From Syntrophales bacterium (GTDB lineage: Bacteria; Desulfobacterota; Syntrophia; Syntrophales; UBA4778): a stretch of DNA of 39,829 nucleotides. Numbering within the stretch: the first letter of the stretch is position 1; each line of letters begins with the position of its first letter. The translations under genes were made by a program, and so were the position numbers. This document shows, one piece after another, positions 1-8,889 of the stretch. The notes beneath the pieces were generated by a model, which was given only the letters and a program-made list of their open reading frames with translations, made no database searches and had not been told where the DNA came from. The stretch covers positions 1-39,829 of the forward strand of contig JAQTPK010000025.1 in the NCBI GenBank assembly GCA_028712885.1, written 5' to 3'.

Positions 1-21
1 TTTGCCTTTTATTGAGAATAT

Positions 22-1197
22 ATGCTTCCACTGACAGGTTATAAAATTCTTGACCTCTCTCTCAGGCTCCCGGGATCCTTGTGCACCCAGATCCTGGCCG
101 ACCTCGGAGCGGACGTGGTCAAGGTGGAAGACCCCGGGGGAGGAGACCCGTTCCGGCAAACGCCTCCGCTTGCGGGATCGACCGGGAGTTTCTTTCAGAT
201 CACCAACAGAAACAAACGGGGACTGGCCCTCGATCTGAAAATTCAGCGAGGCCGTGAAGTTTTCCTCCGGCTGGCCGAAAAGGCGGATATCCTCTTCGAA
301 AATTTCCGGGCCGGAGCCCTGGACGGGATGGGTCTCGGCTACGAGCAGATAAGGAAAGTGAACCCGCAAATTATCTACTGCTCTCTGACCGGGTTCGGTC
401 CGGGCGGCCCTTACCGGGACAGGCCGGCCCACGATCTGGATTTCATGGCGCTCTCGGGCCTGCTCCATATTCTGAAGAGGGACGGGCAGCTCCCTCCGGT
501 GCCGGAATCCCAGATTGCGGGCGCGGGCGGCGGGATCTCGGCCGCCCTCGGGATCCTGGCTGCAGTCGTCCGCCGCGAGCGGACGGGTGAAGGAGGCAGG
601 GTGGATGCCGCCGTTTTTGACGGTCTCGTCCCTTTTCTCGGCCTGGTGATGGCCCAGCGGATGACGGGAGGGGGGGACAACCGAGAAAGTCTCGTGGGGG
701 GCGCATATGCCTGCTACAACGTCTATGAGACCGGCGACGGGAAATACCTGACCCTGGGCTGCCTGGAAGAGAAATTCTGGAAGGCCTTCTGCCGGGCCGT
801 GGGACGGGACGATCTCGCGCCGGACCAGTTTGCGCCGGAGCCCCGGCGCAGCGCCCTTCTCGACGAAGTCCGCGCGCTGATCCGGCAGAGAAATCAGAGG
901 GAGTGGATGGAGCTCTTCGAAAGCCACGGGGTCTGCTTCGCCCCCGTAAACTCGCCCGAAGAGGCCCTGCAGGACAGACATGCGATCCATACCGGACTGT
1001 GGTTCCGCGGGAAGCATCCGAGGGACGGGGAAGTCCCCCAGCAGGGTCTTCCGGTGCGGCTGTCCGGAGTCCGGCCGGGCTGGAGAAGCCACCCTCCCGC
1101 CCTGGGCGAGCACACCCGGGAAATTCTCGCTGAGATCGGATTTGATGGGGCGGAAATCGATGATCTCATCACGCTGGGAATCATCCGCTGTGGGTAA
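22..1197 (+). CDS. CaiB/BaiF family CoA-transferase (family III), atypical active site
   Basis: The 391-residue protein has the length and motifs of family III CoA-transferases, which move CoA between organic acids, or alpha-methylacyl-CoA racemases. Family features seen are an N-terminal Rossmann-like segment (LADLGADVVKVEDP), the ENFRAG motif, and AHDLDF, which carries the conserved His of the racemase branch. In the next conserved block, where the catalytic Asp normally lies (D in the P-x-x-L-x-x-D-x-x-G-G pattern, Asp169 in formyl-CoA transferase), this protein reads QIAGAGGG with Gly167. The loss of the Asp makes ordinary acyl transfer doubtful. The ATG at 22 has only a weak GAGA upstream, so the start is moderately certain. 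It is followed by an inverted repeat and then rpsT. Family is sure; activity and substrate are not. Confidence 0.85.
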   Translation: MLPLTGYKILDLSLRLPGSLCTQILADLGADVVKVEDPGGGDPFRQTPPLAGSTGSFFQITNRNKRGLALDLKIQRGREVFLRLAEKADILFENFRAGALDGMGLGYEQIRKVNPQIIYCSLTGFGPGGPYRDRPAHDLDFMALSGLLHILKRDGQLPPVPESQIAGAGGGISAALGILAAVVRRERTGEGGRVDAAVFDGLVPFLGLVMAQRMTGGGDNRESLVGGAYACYNVYETGDGKYLTLGCLEEKFWKAFCRAVGRDDLAPDQFAPEPRRSALLDEVRALIRQRNQREWMELFESHGVCFAPVNSPEEALQDRHAIHTGLWFRGKHPRDGEVPQQGLPVRLSGVRPGWRSHPPALGEHTREILAEIGFDGAEIDDLITLGIIRCG

Positions 1198-1203
1198 GGT
1201 AAA

Positions 1204-1264
1204 GGGCTAAAGGCTAAAGGGGCTCCTTTGCCTTTGCTTTGCCTTAGCCTTTCGCCTTTAGCCC
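1204..1264. repeat. Inverted pair of AAAGGCT-type degenerate heptamer repeats
   Basis: The arm GGGCTAAAGGCTAAAGG (1204-1220) faces CCTTTCGCCTTTAGCCC (1248-1264), its reverse complement with one mismatch. The arms are built from a roughly 7-nt word repeated in tandem. The hairpin lies between the CoA-transferase stop and the rpsT leader and could end transcription, but there is no clean T tract. Confidence 0.75.
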
Positions 1265-1274
1265 ATTTAAATAC

Positions 1275-1303
1275 TTGACAGTTAATGAGATCTGAGCTAA
1301 GAG
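1275..1303 (+). promoter_or_regulatory. Candidate sigma-70 promoter of rpsT
   Basis: A perfect TTGACA at 1275-1280 is followed after 17 nt by TAAGAG (1298-1303), a poor -10 box. The position just upstream of the rpsT ribosome site suits a dedicated promoter. Confidence 0.4.
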
Positions 1304-1333
1304 ATTTAGTTCATTAAATCAGGAGGTTCGATT

Positions 1334-1594
1334 TTGGCGACCCACAAATCGGCGGAAAAGAGAAACAGGCAGAGCAAGAAGCGGAGAGAGCGGAACGTCT
1401 CCATAAAATCAAAGGTGAAAACGAGCGTCAAGAAGGTCCTGGCCGCCGTTGAAAAGAAAGACGCCGAAGCCAAAAACATTCTCAAATCAACAATCTCGAC
1501 CATAACAAAGGCCGCTTCGAAAGGCGTCCTGCACAAGAACACGGCCTCCCGGAAGGTCTCCCGCCTTACTAAAAAGATTAATAAACTGGGATAA
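1334..1594 (+). CDS. rpsT: 30S ribosomal protein S20
   Basis: S20 binds 16S rRNA in the small subunit body. The 86-residue lysine- and arginine-rich protein begins MATHKSAEKRNRQSKKRRERN-like, the standard S20 opening, and carries the helical repeat A-x-K-G-V-L-H-K-N-T-A-S-R-K-x-S-R-L near its end. The start is a TTG codon, set by a perfect AGGAGG at 1321-1326 seven bases upstream; the rare start may tune expression, as S20 is often translationally autoregulated. It stands alone as a single-gene unit with its own terminator. Confidence 0.97.
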   Translation: MATHKSAEKRNRQSKKRRERNVSIKSKVKTSVKKVLAAVEKKDAEAKNILKSTISTITKAASKGVLHKNTASRKVSRLTKKINKLG

Positions 1595-1598
1595 TAGT

Positions 1599-1715
1599 AG
1601 TTCAGAGTCCGGAGTTCAGAGTTAAAAGACAGATAAGCCCCGGTTTAAAGCCGGGGCTTTTATTTTAGTCTCAAGTTTCAAGAAAGAAAGTTCAAGTTCG
1701 GAGTTCAGGGTTCAG
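1599..1715. repeat. GTTCAGAGT-type degenerate repeat flanking the rpsT terminator
   Basis: Short words such as AGTTCAGAG, AGTTCGGAG and GGTTCAGAG recur at 1599-1622 and 1670-1715 on both sides of the rpsT terminator. The 24-nt block 1599-1622 is identical to 3912-3935 at the end of the next gene. Confidence 0.7.
1635..1666 (+). terminator. Rho-independent terminator of rpsT
   Basis: A perfect 9-bp stem AAGCCCCGG / CCGGGGCTT (1635-1643 and 1651-1659) with a 7-nt loop is followed by TTATTTT. It lies about 40 nt after the rpsT stop. Confidence 0.92.
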
Positions 1716-1874
1716 AGCTGGTTTCCTAAGTCCTCCCGTCAAAATTAAATTGAAAATACTTAGCCTTTGCCTTCCTGTAGGATATTTTCTTACATACAAT
1801 TACAATTGCTAATTACGTTATTTTTTGTTCTATATGACAAACTTCATAGATGGACTTCTCCCAGGAGGACAGTG

Positions 1875-3953
1875 ATGCCGGTCAAATCTCTGGAGCTGCA
1901 CACGGAAGAAGCCCTTTCAAAAGAGCCCAGGACTGCTCAATCCATCGGCAATGAAGAAGTCATCTTGTCAACGCCGGTTGACATCACCGCCCAAAAGCAG
2001 ACGGAAGAGGTCCTGCGCAAGAGCGCCGAGCGCCGGAGAGTTGCGGAGGCCGTCGGGGAAGAAAGGCAACGGCTTTTTGACGTTCTGGAAGCGTTACCGG
2101 CAATGATTTGTCTGCTGACCCCGGATCATCACGTGGCGTACGCAAATCGGAGTTTCCGCGAGAAATTCGGCGAGGCTGATGGTCGGCGCTGCTACGAATA
2201 CTGTTTCGGACGCAGCAAACCCTGCAATTTTTGCGAGAGCCACCGGGTGTTGAAAACCGGAAAATCGCATCGATGGGAAATGAAGTGGCCGAACGGCAGC
2301 GTTATTGACGTGTATGGCATCCCCTTTACCGACGTGGACGGCTCTCCGATGATCCTGGAAATGAATACCGACATCACCGCCTTCAGACGGACGGAAGAAG
2401 CCTTGATGGCGGAGCGGCAGCGGTTCCACGATGTTTTGGACATTCTGCCCGCTTATGTCGTACTGTTGACGCCGGATTACCATGTGCCTTTCGCGAATCG
2501 CTTTTTTGAAACTCGTTTCGGAAAAGCCGAAGGCCGCCGTTGCTTCGAGTATCTTTTCGGACGAACCGAGCCCTGTGAGATATGCGAAACTTACTCCGTT
2601 CTGAAGACCAGGCAGAGCCACGAGTGGGAGTGGACGGGCCCGGATGGACGCAATTACTACATTTTCGATTTCCCCTTCACCGACGTCAATGGCGCCGATT
2701 CCATCCTTGAGGTGGGTCTGGACATTACCGAAAAAAAGCGAACGGAAGAGGAACTGCGTCAGGCCCACGCTGAGCTTGAGGCAAAGGTCAAGGAAAGAAC
2801 GGCGGCCCTTGAAGGGGAAATAAGAGAGCGCAAGCGGGCGGAAGAAGCGTTGCGCAAGAACGAGACGCTCCTTCGCGCCGTCACTGATAATAATCCTGAC
2901 CCTATTTTCATGAAAGACAGCAGAGGCCGTCTTGTGTATGCGAACCCGGCGACCCTGCGAATGATCGGCAAGACAATCGATGATGTCATAGGCAAAACGG
3001 ACGAAGACTTCTATGTCAATACAGCCGATGGCCGCGCTATAATGGAGAACGACCGGAGGATCATGGATTCCCGCCAGAGTGAAATTGTCGAAGAATCCTT
3101 GTCTAATCCCGACGGATCGAAGCGCTTCTACATTTCCAGTAAAGCCCCGTTTTACGACGCCCGGGGACAGATCCTCGGTCTCATCGGAGTAGGCCACGAA
3201 ATCACCGATCGCAAGCTGGCCGAGGAGGCTTTGCGCGATCGGGAATCGCGGTACAGGCAATTGGCCCTCAGGCTCGAACAGGTCAGAGAGGAAGAGCGGG
3301 CCGCCCTGGCGCGGGAGCTCCATGACGATCTGGGCCAGGTCCTCGCCGGCCTGGGATTCGACCTCGCATGGATTAATAAACGGATGTCCAATCATGACGG
3401 GGAAGTCAAACGCAAAGTGGAAAACATACGGAAATATGTCCGGACGGCCCTGCAGCGGCTGAGAATGGTATACACGCAGCTCCGTCCGGGTCTGCTGGAT
3501 GAAATGGGACTCTCGGCGGCGATCGAATCCCACATTTCAAGCTTCCAGGAAAAATCCGGCATTCTCACGATACTTGAGACTCATATTGATGAGAGGATAT
3601 TGAACACCGACCAGATCACGACTCTGTTCCGCATCATCCAGGAGAGCCTGACAAATGTATTCAAGCACGCCAAAGCGTCGGAAGTGAATGTGAGTCTTTC
3701 CCAAAAAAATGGAGATTTGGTCCTGATGGTGGCCGATAACGGAAAAGGCATACGTAAATCAGATCTGAAAAAGCAGCACTCTTTCGGGCTGGTCGGAATC
3801 GAGGAACGGATCAAAAAGCTGGGCGGGGAATTCGATATTCAGGGAAAGGCGGGCAAAGGCACGGTACTGACTGTCTCTATTCCGGTTTTACTAAAGTCTC
3901 AAGAAAAGGAAAGTTCAGAGTCCGGAGTTCAGAGTCCAGAGTTGCCCGAATAG
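1875..3953 (+). CDS. Orphan PAS-PAS-PAS histidine kinase (HisKA_3/NarL-LuxR type)
   Basis: A 692-residue soluble sensor kinase. The start is set by a perfect AGGAGG at 1863-1868, six bases before ATG 1875; the frame stays open further upstream (from TTG 1767) without a comparable site. Two related PAS domains (about 62-170 and 180-287) each carry C-x10-C-x2-C (C106/C117/C120 and C223/C234/C237), then a coiled coil (290-330), a third PAS (about 332-447) and a HisKA_3 dimerisation domain with phospho-acceptor His483 in ARELHDDLGQ. The HATPase domain has an N box near 590-597 (QESLTNVFKHA) and DNGKG (621-625). No transmembrane helix is seen, so it senses inside the cell. This kinase class normally pairs with LuxR-type regulators, but none is nearby. 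The last 15 or so codons are made of an intergenic repeat. Confidence 0.93.
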   Translation: MPVKSLELHTEEALSKEPRTAQSIGNEEVILSTPVDITAQKQTEEVLRKSAERRRVAEAVGEERQRLFDVLEALPAMICLLTPDHHVAYANRSFREKFGEADGRRCYEYCFGRSKPCNFCESHRVLKTGKSHRWEMKWPNGSVIDVYGIPFTDVDGSPMILEMNTDITAFRRTEEALMAERQRFHDVLDILPAYVVLLTPDYHVPFANRFFETRFGKAEGRRCFEYLFGRTEPCEICETYSVLKTRQSHEWEWTGPDGRNYYIFDFPFTDVNGADSILEVGLDITEKKRTEEELRQAHAELEAKVKERTAALEGEIRERKRAEEALRKNETLLRAVTDNNPDPIFMKDSRGRLVYANPATLRMIGKTIDDVIGKTDEDFYVNTADGRAIMENDRRIMDSRQSEIVEESLSNPDGSKRFYISSKAPFYDARGQILGLIGVGHEITDRKLAEEALRDRESRYRQLALRLEQVREEERAALARELHDDLGQVLAGLGFDLAWINKRMSNHDGEVKRKVENIRKYVRTALQRLRMVYTQLRPGLLDEMGLSAAIESHISSFQEKSGILTILETHIDERILNTDQITTLFRIIQESLTNVFKHAKASEVNVSLSQKNGDLVLMVADNGKGIRKSDLKKQHSFGLVGIEERIKKLGGEFDIQGKAGKGTVLTVSIPVLLKSQEKESSESGVQSPELPE
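3912..3945. repeat. GTTCAGAGT repeat read through as coding sequence
   Basis: Positions 3912-3935 are identical over 24 nt to 1599-1622. Here the repeat lies in frame in the kinase gene and encodes the tail SSESGVQSPELPE, so the repeat has extended the protein or captured its stop codon. Confidence 0.85.
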
Positions 3954-3988
3954 TTAAAATTGCTAGATTTTGCGTACCTCTTGTCCGA

Positions 3989-4089
3989 ATTTTCAGGCAG
4001 GCTGTTCAGAATGCCCGGCTGCAAGGCGCCCTTCGACAAGCTCAGGACAGGCTCCGCAGACGGGCGTTTATCAACAGCCTGCCTAAAAT
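3989..4089. repeat. REP-like palindromic element, copy 1
   Basis: The left arm ATTTTCAGGCAGGCTGTT (3989-4006) pairs with the right arm AACAGCCTGCCTAAAAT (4073-4089) with one indel, and inner ATGCCCG / CGGGCGT pairs extend the stem. The core contains TTCGACAAGCTCAGGACAGG, a word shared with the copy at 20443-20585. It lies between convergent genes and overlaps the lptE stop codon. Confidence 0.85.
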
Positions 4090-4631
4090 CCCGACATGAG
4101 AGCGCGGAACGCCCTCTGCGCCATATCCTCCGCCAGCAGCTGGAGGGCGGCTCGGCGGTTCTGATCCGTTACGAAGGGGTTGCCCTGGCTCACCCGGTAA
4201 TCCCTGTAGCCGCTGAATCCCGGATCCTTCCAGATGATGACGGGTTTCCCTCTTTCCACAAGCTCCGGGTTGGCCTCGAAGCTGACGTCCATCACAACGG
4301 TCAGGCGCTCTTCGGTGGCGATATCCGCCCTCGTATAAGAAAGGTGGCCGGTGGAAACGCTGTTCATTCCGCCCCGCAGGACGGCATCGGCCTGATCGCG
4401 GCTTTCCGCCAGCCGGAACCGGGTGCTCCTGCGGAACTGGTCGAGGAACGCATTCCTGAAGATCACTTCCAGCTCGGCTTCGCTCGTCCGGTTGGAGAAA
4501 TTGTCCACATATACCCTCTTGATCACGGGATCGATGTGTTCCCCGCCGGGTGAAAACCTGTACCCGCAGGAGCTCCCGAGCAGAACCAGAAACGACATAA
4601 CGCCAAAAACCAGAACTTTTCTTCTCAGCAT
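4083..4631 (-). CDS. lptE: LPS-assembly lipoprotein LptE
   Basis: LptE plugs the LptD barrel and helps place lipopolysaccharide in the outer membrane. The 182-residue protein begins with a lysine/arginine-rich N-region and hydrophobic stretch ending GSSCGYRF; Cys22 followed by GY is typical of LptE lipoproteins, although the -3 residue is Gly rather than Leu. The body has the family pattern IKRVYVDNFSNRT followed by E-x-x-F-R-N-A-F-x-D-Q-F. It follows leuS by about 100 nt on the same strand, the conserved leuS-lptE order, but holA, which usually follows, is missing. The TAG stop lies inside the REP-like element at 3989-4089, so the native C-terminus may have been altered. An outer-membrane LPS system implies a Gram-negative cell. 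Confidence 0.9.
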   Translation of the reverse strand: MLRRKVLVFGVMSFLVLLGSSCGYRFSPGGEHIDPVIKRVYVDNFSNRTSEAELEVIFRNAFLDQFRRSTRFRLAESRDQADAVLRGGMNSVSTGHLSYTRADIATEERLTVVMDVSFEANPELVERGKPVIIWKDPGFSGYRDYRVSQGNPFVTDQNRRAALQLLAEDMAQRAFRALMSGF

Positions 4632-4649
4632 TTTTTCCGCCCATCCTGA

Positions 4650-4667
4650 CGCAGGCTGAAGCCTGCG
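4650..4667. repeat. Short palindrome CGCAGGC-TGAA-GCCTGCG
   Basis: A perfect 7-bp stem with a 4-nt loop between leuS and lptE. It resembles small dispersed REP-type palindromes; there is no T tract on either side. Confidence 0.6.
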
Positions 4668-4733
4668 ACTGCCGTTTTAAGGGATCTTTTCGCGCCCTAA
4701 ATCCGCTGCGCGGCAATGTCCAATGTCTAACGT

Positions 4734-7319
4734 CTATTTTATTACTATATTAACCAGTTTCTTCGGCACATAGATCACTTTGACGACCTGCTTCCCCTCG
4801 ATCATCTTCGAGACCTTCTCTTCGGCGAGCGCTTCTTTCTTGATGTTCTCTTCCGTCTCGCCCACTCCGACGACCACCCTTCCCCTGACTTTTCCGTTCA
4901 CCTGGATGACAATGGTGATCTCCTCTTCGGAGGCAACCGCCGGGTCGAAGGCCGGCCAGGGCACGTCCAGGAGCAGCTTCTTTTCTCCGAGCATTCCCCA
5001 CAGTTCATCCGTCACGTGCGGTACAACCGGGGAGAGGAGGATGATCACCGCTTCGACGGCTTCCCGCACCACGGAAAGCGAAAGCGAGTCCTCTTTCGGC
5101 GGGCGCTTCAACTGATAAAGCGCATTGACCAGCTCCATCACCGCGCTGATCGCCGTATTGAAATGAAAGCGGTCCTCGATATCGGAGGTAACCTTTTTGA
5201 TTGTCTGGTGGGTCTTCTTTCTCAGGTCCTTCAGGTCCCCTTCCAGCTGCTTCTTCCCGTCGAAGGCCTTTATCCCCCGGATGTCTTCCAGATAGTCGTC
5301 AACAAGCCGCCAGACCCTGCCGATAAAACGGAACGAGCCTTCTACGCCCTGATCGCTCCATTCCAGATCCTTTTCCGGGGGCGCGGCGAAAAGGCAGAAC
5401 ATACGGGCGGTATCAGCCCCGTATTTCCGGATCAGGTAGTCGGGGTCGACGACGTTCTTGAGCGACTTTGACATCTTCTCCGTTTTTCCGACGGCGACAG
5501 GCTTGTCGCACTGCGTGCAGAGCCCTTCGCGGACCTCTTCCGGATATAGATAGCCGTGCGTCGGGCATTTGACGGATTCCTTGCAGACCATCCCCTGCGT
5601 AAGGAGGTTTGCGAAAGGCTCGTCGATCCCCAGGACGCCGAAATCGCGCAGGACCCGCGTATAAAACCGTGAATACAGGAGGTGCAGAATGGCGTGCTCG
5701 ATCCCGCCGATATACTGGTCGACCGGCAGCCAGTAATCCATTCTTGCCCGGTCAAGCCCCGGTTTTCTGTCGAAGTCGGGAGAGCAGAAGCGGTCGAAGT
5801 ACCAGGAAGACTCGACAAAGGTATCCATCGTGTCGGTTTCCCTCCGGGCCGGGCCTTTGCACCGGGGGCAGTCCGTCTTTGCAAACCTGTCCAGACGTGC
5901 GAGCGGCGATTCGCCCTTGCCGGTTATCTCCACGTCCAGGGGCAAAACGACGGGCAGATCGGATTCCGGCACCGGTACCGTTCCGCACTTATCGCAATAG
6001 ATGATCGGAATCGGAGCTCCCCAGTAACGCTGCCGCGAAATGCCCCAGTCGCGCAGCCGGTACTGCACCACCCTTTTTCCCCGTCCGATCTTCTCGAAGT
6101 GATCCGCAATGGCATCGAGCGCTGCCAGGTTCCTCATCCCGTTGAACGGCCCGGAATTGACGAGGATGCCTTCGTCCACGTAAGCCCCGGTCATCGTCTC
6201 GGCGTCGATCGGGTTATCCGGGTTCTGGATCACGACGATCAGGGGGAGATTGTATTTTTCGGCGAACTCGAAATCGCGCTGGTCATGGGTGGGGACGGCC
6301 ATGACGCAGCCCGTGCCGTAGTCGGCGAGGACAAAATTGGCGGCGTAGATCGGCATCCTCTTGCCCGTCACCGGGTTGAGGCACCAGGCATTGAGAAAGA
6401 TTCCCTCCTTCTCGTAGTACTCCGAGGTGCGTATCATGCGGTCCTGCTTCTTGATCTTCTCCACAAAGGCCAGAACGTCCCGTTCGATGCCTTTTCCCCT
6501 GACGAGCTTGAGGACCAGCTCGTGCTCCGCCGCGATCAGCATGAAGGTCGCGCCGTAGATGGTGTCCTGACGCGTCGTGAACACCCGGATCGGTTCGTCC
6601 GAGTTCTCCATCGGGAAGCTTATTTCCAGTCCGTGGCTCTTGCCGATCCAGTTCCTCTGCATGGTGAGAACCCGTTCCGGCCAGCCCTCGCTCAGGCCGT
6701 CCGCGCCGCTCAGCAGTTCCTCCACGTAGTCCGTGATGCGGAAGAACCACTGGTCCAGGAATTTTTCCTGCACGTCCGTTCCGCAGCGCCAGCAGAGGCC
6801 GGCTTCCACCTGCTCGTTTGCCAGAACCGTCATGCACCTGTCGCACCAGTTCACGGAAGAGGTTTTCTTGTACGCCAGGCCCTTCTCGTACATCCAGACG
6901 AAAAAGAGCTGCTCCCACTTATAATACTTCGGCTCGCAGGTGGAAATCTCCCGGTCCCAGTCGTAGCTGAAACCCATCCTGCGGAGCTGTTTCTTCATGG
7001 TTTCTATGTTTTCGTTGGTCCAGACGGCGGGATGGACCCCCTTGGCGATGGCGGCGTTTTCCGCCGGCATCCCGAAAGAGTCCCAGCCCATGGGATGCAA
7101 GACATTGAACCCGCGCATCCGTTTGAAGCGAGCGACGACGTCTCCGATAGTGTAATTGCGGACGTGCCCCATGTGGATTTTCCCGGAGGGATAGGGGAAC
7201 ATTTCAAGAAGGTAGTACTTCTTCCTCTGCGGGTCCTCACCGACATTGAAGACCTTTTTCTCCTCCCAGATCTTCTGCCACTTCTCCTCGATGCGCCCCG
7301 GTTCGTATCGCTTACTCAT
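4734..7319 (-). CDS. leuS: Leucyl-tRNA synthetase
   Basis: Class I synthetase that charges tRNA-Leu in the cytoplasm. The 861-residue product has bacterial LeuRS length. The HIGH box is HMGH (49-52) in [18 protein letters not shown], the CP1 editing domain follows with [15 protein letters not shown], zinc-type Cys pairs [10 protein letters not shown] and CPRCKG are visible, the second signature is KMSKS, and a C-terminal VQVNGKVRG domain closes the protein. The start at 7319 has GGAG seven bases upstream; an ATG four codons earlier has no ribosome site. It is followed by lptE. No T-box or leucine leader was seen upstream, only an inverted repeat. Confidence 0.98.
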   Translation of the reverse strand: MSKRYEPGRIEEKWQKIWEEKKVFNVGEDPQRKKYYLLEMFPYPSGKIHMGHVRNYTIGDVVARFKRMRGFNVLHPMGWDSFGMPAENAAIAKGVHPAVWTNENIETMKKQLRRMGFSYDWDREISTCEPKYYKWEQLFFVWMYEKGLAYKKTSSVNWCDRCMTVLANEQVEAGLCWRCGTDVQEKFLDQWFFRITDYVEELLSGADGLSEGWPERVLTMQRNWIGKSHGLEISFPMENSDEPIRVFTTRQDTIYGATFMLIAAEHELVLKLVRGKGIERDVLAFVEKIKKQDRMIRTSEYYEKEGIFLNAWCLNPVTGKRMPIYAANFVLADYGTGCVMAVPTHDQRDFEFAEKYNLPLIVVIQNPDNPIDAETMTGAYVDEGILVNSGPFNGMRNLAALDAIADHFEKIGRGKRVVQYRLRDWGISRQRYWGAPIPIIYCDKCGTVPVPESDLPVVLPLDVEITGKGESPLARLDRFAKTDCPRCKGPARRETDTMDTFVESSWYFDRFCSPDFDRKPGLDRARMDYWLPVDQYIGGIEHAILHLLYSRFYTRVLRDFGVLGIDEPFANLLTQGMVCKESVKCPTHGYLYPEEVREGLCTQCDKPVAVGKTEKMSKSLKNVVDPDYLIRKYGADTARMFCLFAAPPEKDLEWSDQGVEGSFRFIGRVWRLVDDYLEDIRGIKAFDGKKQLEGDLKDLRKKTHQTIKKVTSDIEDRFHFNTAISAVMELVNALYQLKRPPKEDSLSLSVVREAVEAVIILLSPVVPHVTDELWGMLGEKKLLLDVPWPAFDPAVASEEEITIVIQVNGKVRGRVVVGVGETEENIKKEALAEEKVSKMIEGKQVVKVIYVPKKLVNIVIK

Positions 7320-7340
7320 TTTTTTCTCCATAAGTTCAGG

Positions 7341-7395
7341 GGTAATGGGTTATAGGTATTGGGTATTGGGCCACAGAATCCTATAACCCATTACC
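7341..7395. repeat. Perfect 16-bp inverted repeat of the degenerate heptamer family
   Basis: GGTAATGGGTTATAGG (7341-7356) and CCTATAACCCATTACC (7380-7395) are exact reverse complements, with GGTATTGGGTATTGGG words in the loop. It sits between the M17 N-domain gene and leuS and could fold in the transcript; no T tract follows. Confidence 0.85.
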
Positions 7396-7418
7396 AATTA
7401 CCTATAACCCCGTTCTTT

Positions 7419-8000
7419 TCAGAAAAGTGTGAGCGGTCCCACTTCCTTCCTTAAAGCGTCTATATCCATGCTGTCTTTCGTATTCTTTATAAAGCGCTCC
7501 AGTCCTCCGAGGATCTCCTCGATTTGTCCCCGGTCCCCGATCAGCACCAGCCTGATCCGGTCCCATTTTCCTGCTTTGCGCTCGTAGTAATCGTACAGGC
7601 CCGTCATGAACGCCTCGGTCATGACGGGCAGCTCGAGACCGCACCGGCCCGCCGCCGGGATCTCGAAAGCGTAAGCGTCCCAGTCCAGACCGGAAGTGGT
7701 TTCCGCAAGCGCGTATCCTCCGGAATAAAGAACGTCGTAATCAAGGTCGGCGATGTTGCCCAGACCGATCAGCATGATCTGACCGGAGGGTACCCTTCGG
7801 GGGGGAGAGAGAAGCACTTTTTCCAGGCGGGCGCCGGATATTCTGCCCTGCACGATCTGTCTGGAGATCAACCCATTCAGCCTCCAATCGAGGAAACCGC
7901 AGTACCCCCGGGGAGGCCTCTCGTCGGCAAAACATCCGAGGGCGAGGCGTTCACTGTCAAGACTGTCCAGCTTCGCCGTTTCGATCCTGAGTGGGGCCAT
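7419..8000 (-). CDS. Stand-alone leucyl-aminopeptidase N-terminal-domain protein (M17_N-like)
   Basis: 193 residues with the fold signature of the non-catalytic N-terminal domain of M17 leucyl aminopeptidases: an early segment ALGCFADERPPRG, the block ARLEKVLLSPPRRVPSGQIMLIGLG, and a Rossmann-like end RIRLVLIGD. The catalytic metal-binding domain is absent, so it should not be a peptidase; this is a complete small protein rather than a fragment, as the frame has proper ends. It overlaps nusB by 44 nt and so is translated with it. Such genes recur beside nusB in deltaproteobacteria as far as I recall; function is unknown. Confidence 0.72.
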   Translation of the reverse strand: MAPLRIETAKLDSLDSERLALGCFADERPPRGYCGFLDWRLNGLISRQIVQGRISGARLEKVLLSPPRRVPSGQIMLIGLGNIADLDYDVLYSGGYALAETTSGLDWDAYAFEIPAAGRCGLELPVMTEAFMTGLYDYYERKAGKWDRIRLVLIGDRGQIEEILGGLERFIKNTKDSMDIDALRKEVGPLTLF

Positions 8001-8409
8001 CTTCCTTCTTCAGCTTTGAGTGGAGGGCATCGAGAATGCCGTTGATGAATGAGCCGGAATTCTCGGATCCGTAAGATTTGCCGAGATCGATCGCCTCGTT
8101 GAGAGCCACCTTCGGCGGGATATCGGAACAATACAGGAGCTCGTACACGGCAAGCCGCAGAATATTCCTGTCCACCCTGGACATCCTCTGGATCGACCAG
8201 TTTTCGGAACAGCTGACGATCAGGCTGTCTATCTCTCCAACGTGGTCCCGTGTGCCGTTCACCAGTTTTGAAGAAAAATCCTTCACGTCATCCGGCGCTT
8301 CGAAATTATTCCAGAAGAGATCGATCGCGGCTTTCGCATCAATCTCCAAAGCGTCAATCTCAAAGAGAACCTGGAGGGCTATTTCTCTTGCTTTTCTTCT
8401 GCGGCCCAT
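7957..8409 (-). CDS. nusB: Transcription antitermination factor NusB
   Basis: NusB with NusE (S10) binds boxA RNA and supports rRNA antitermination. The 150-residue all-helical protein starts MGRRRKAREIALQVLFEIDA and ends with the conserved P-x-x-V-A-L-N-E-A-I-D-L-G-K-x-Y-G and F-I-N-G-I-L-D motifs. The ribH-nusB order is conserved across many bacteria, and here nusB starts 15 nt after the ribH stop. The C-terminal 15 residues beyond the NusB core overlap the next gene. Confidence 0.96.
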   Translation of the reverse strand: MGRRRKAREIALQVLFEIDALEIDAKAAIDLFWNNFEAPDDVKDFSSKLVNGTRDHVGEIDSLIVSCSENWSIQRMSRVDRNILRLAVYELLYCSDIPPKVALNEAIDLGKSYGSENSGSFINGILDALHSKLKKEDGPTQDRNGEAGQS

Positions 8410-8424
8410 GAAAAGAGAACAAGA

Positions 8425-8889
8425 CTAAATTTTTCTGAAAAGATCCACCATTTCGATCGCGGCCAGGGCGGCGTCCCATCCCTTGTTGCCGGACTTCGAG
8501 CCGGCCCGCTCGATCGCCTGCTCGATGCTGTCGGTCGTTATCACTCCGAAGATAACCGGGATTTCGGTTTCCAGGCCGACGGCTGCAATGCCTTTCGATA
8601 CCTCCGCGCTGATGTACTCAAAATGCGGAGTAGCGCCCCGGATCACCGTTCCCAGGCAGATAACGGCGTCATACTTGCCGGACTTCGCCAGCCTCTTGGC
8701 TGCAAGCGGAATCTCGAAAGCCCCCGGCACTTTGACCACCTCGATTTCCTTCGCATCGGCCCCCGAGCGGGTGAGGGCATCGAGCGCCCCTTCGATCAGG
8801 CGACCGCTGATGAAGTCGTTGAACCTGCTGGCCACGATGCCGAACCGCATCCCCTTCGCGCTTATTTTACCTTCAATGAACTTCGGCAT
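8425..8889 (-). CDS. ribH: 6,7-dimethyl-8-ribityllumazine synthase
   Basis: Condenses 5-amino-6-ribitylaminouracil with 3,4-dihydroxy-2-butanone 4-phosphate in riboflavin synthesis. The 154-residue protein has the core [20 protein letters not shown], and [16 protein letters not shown], with His at the catalytic place, followed by F-G-V-I-T-T-D and [14 protein letters not shown]. The ATG at 8889 is preceded by GGGGGA four bases away; an in-frame start eleven codons upstream lacks support. It follows ribBA in the same direction. In its natural form it makes icosahedral or pentameric shells. Confidence 0.96.
   Translation of the reverse strand: MPKFIEGKISAKGMRFGIVASRFNDFISGRLIEGALDALTRSGADAKEIEVVKVPGAFEIPLAAKRLAKSGKYDAVICLGTVIRGATPHFEYISAEVSKGIAAVGLETEIPVIFGVITTDSIEQAIERAGSKSGNKGWDAALAAIEMVDLFRKI

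Noticed and set aside
2094-3533. 479-codon open frame on the minus strand
   Set aside because: Antisense shadow of the PAS histidine kinase, no motif or ribosome site.
5682-7355. 557-codon open frame on the plus strand
   Set aside because: Lies antisense to leuS in GC-rich DNA; no recognisable domains, and the minus strand encodes a complete LeuRS.
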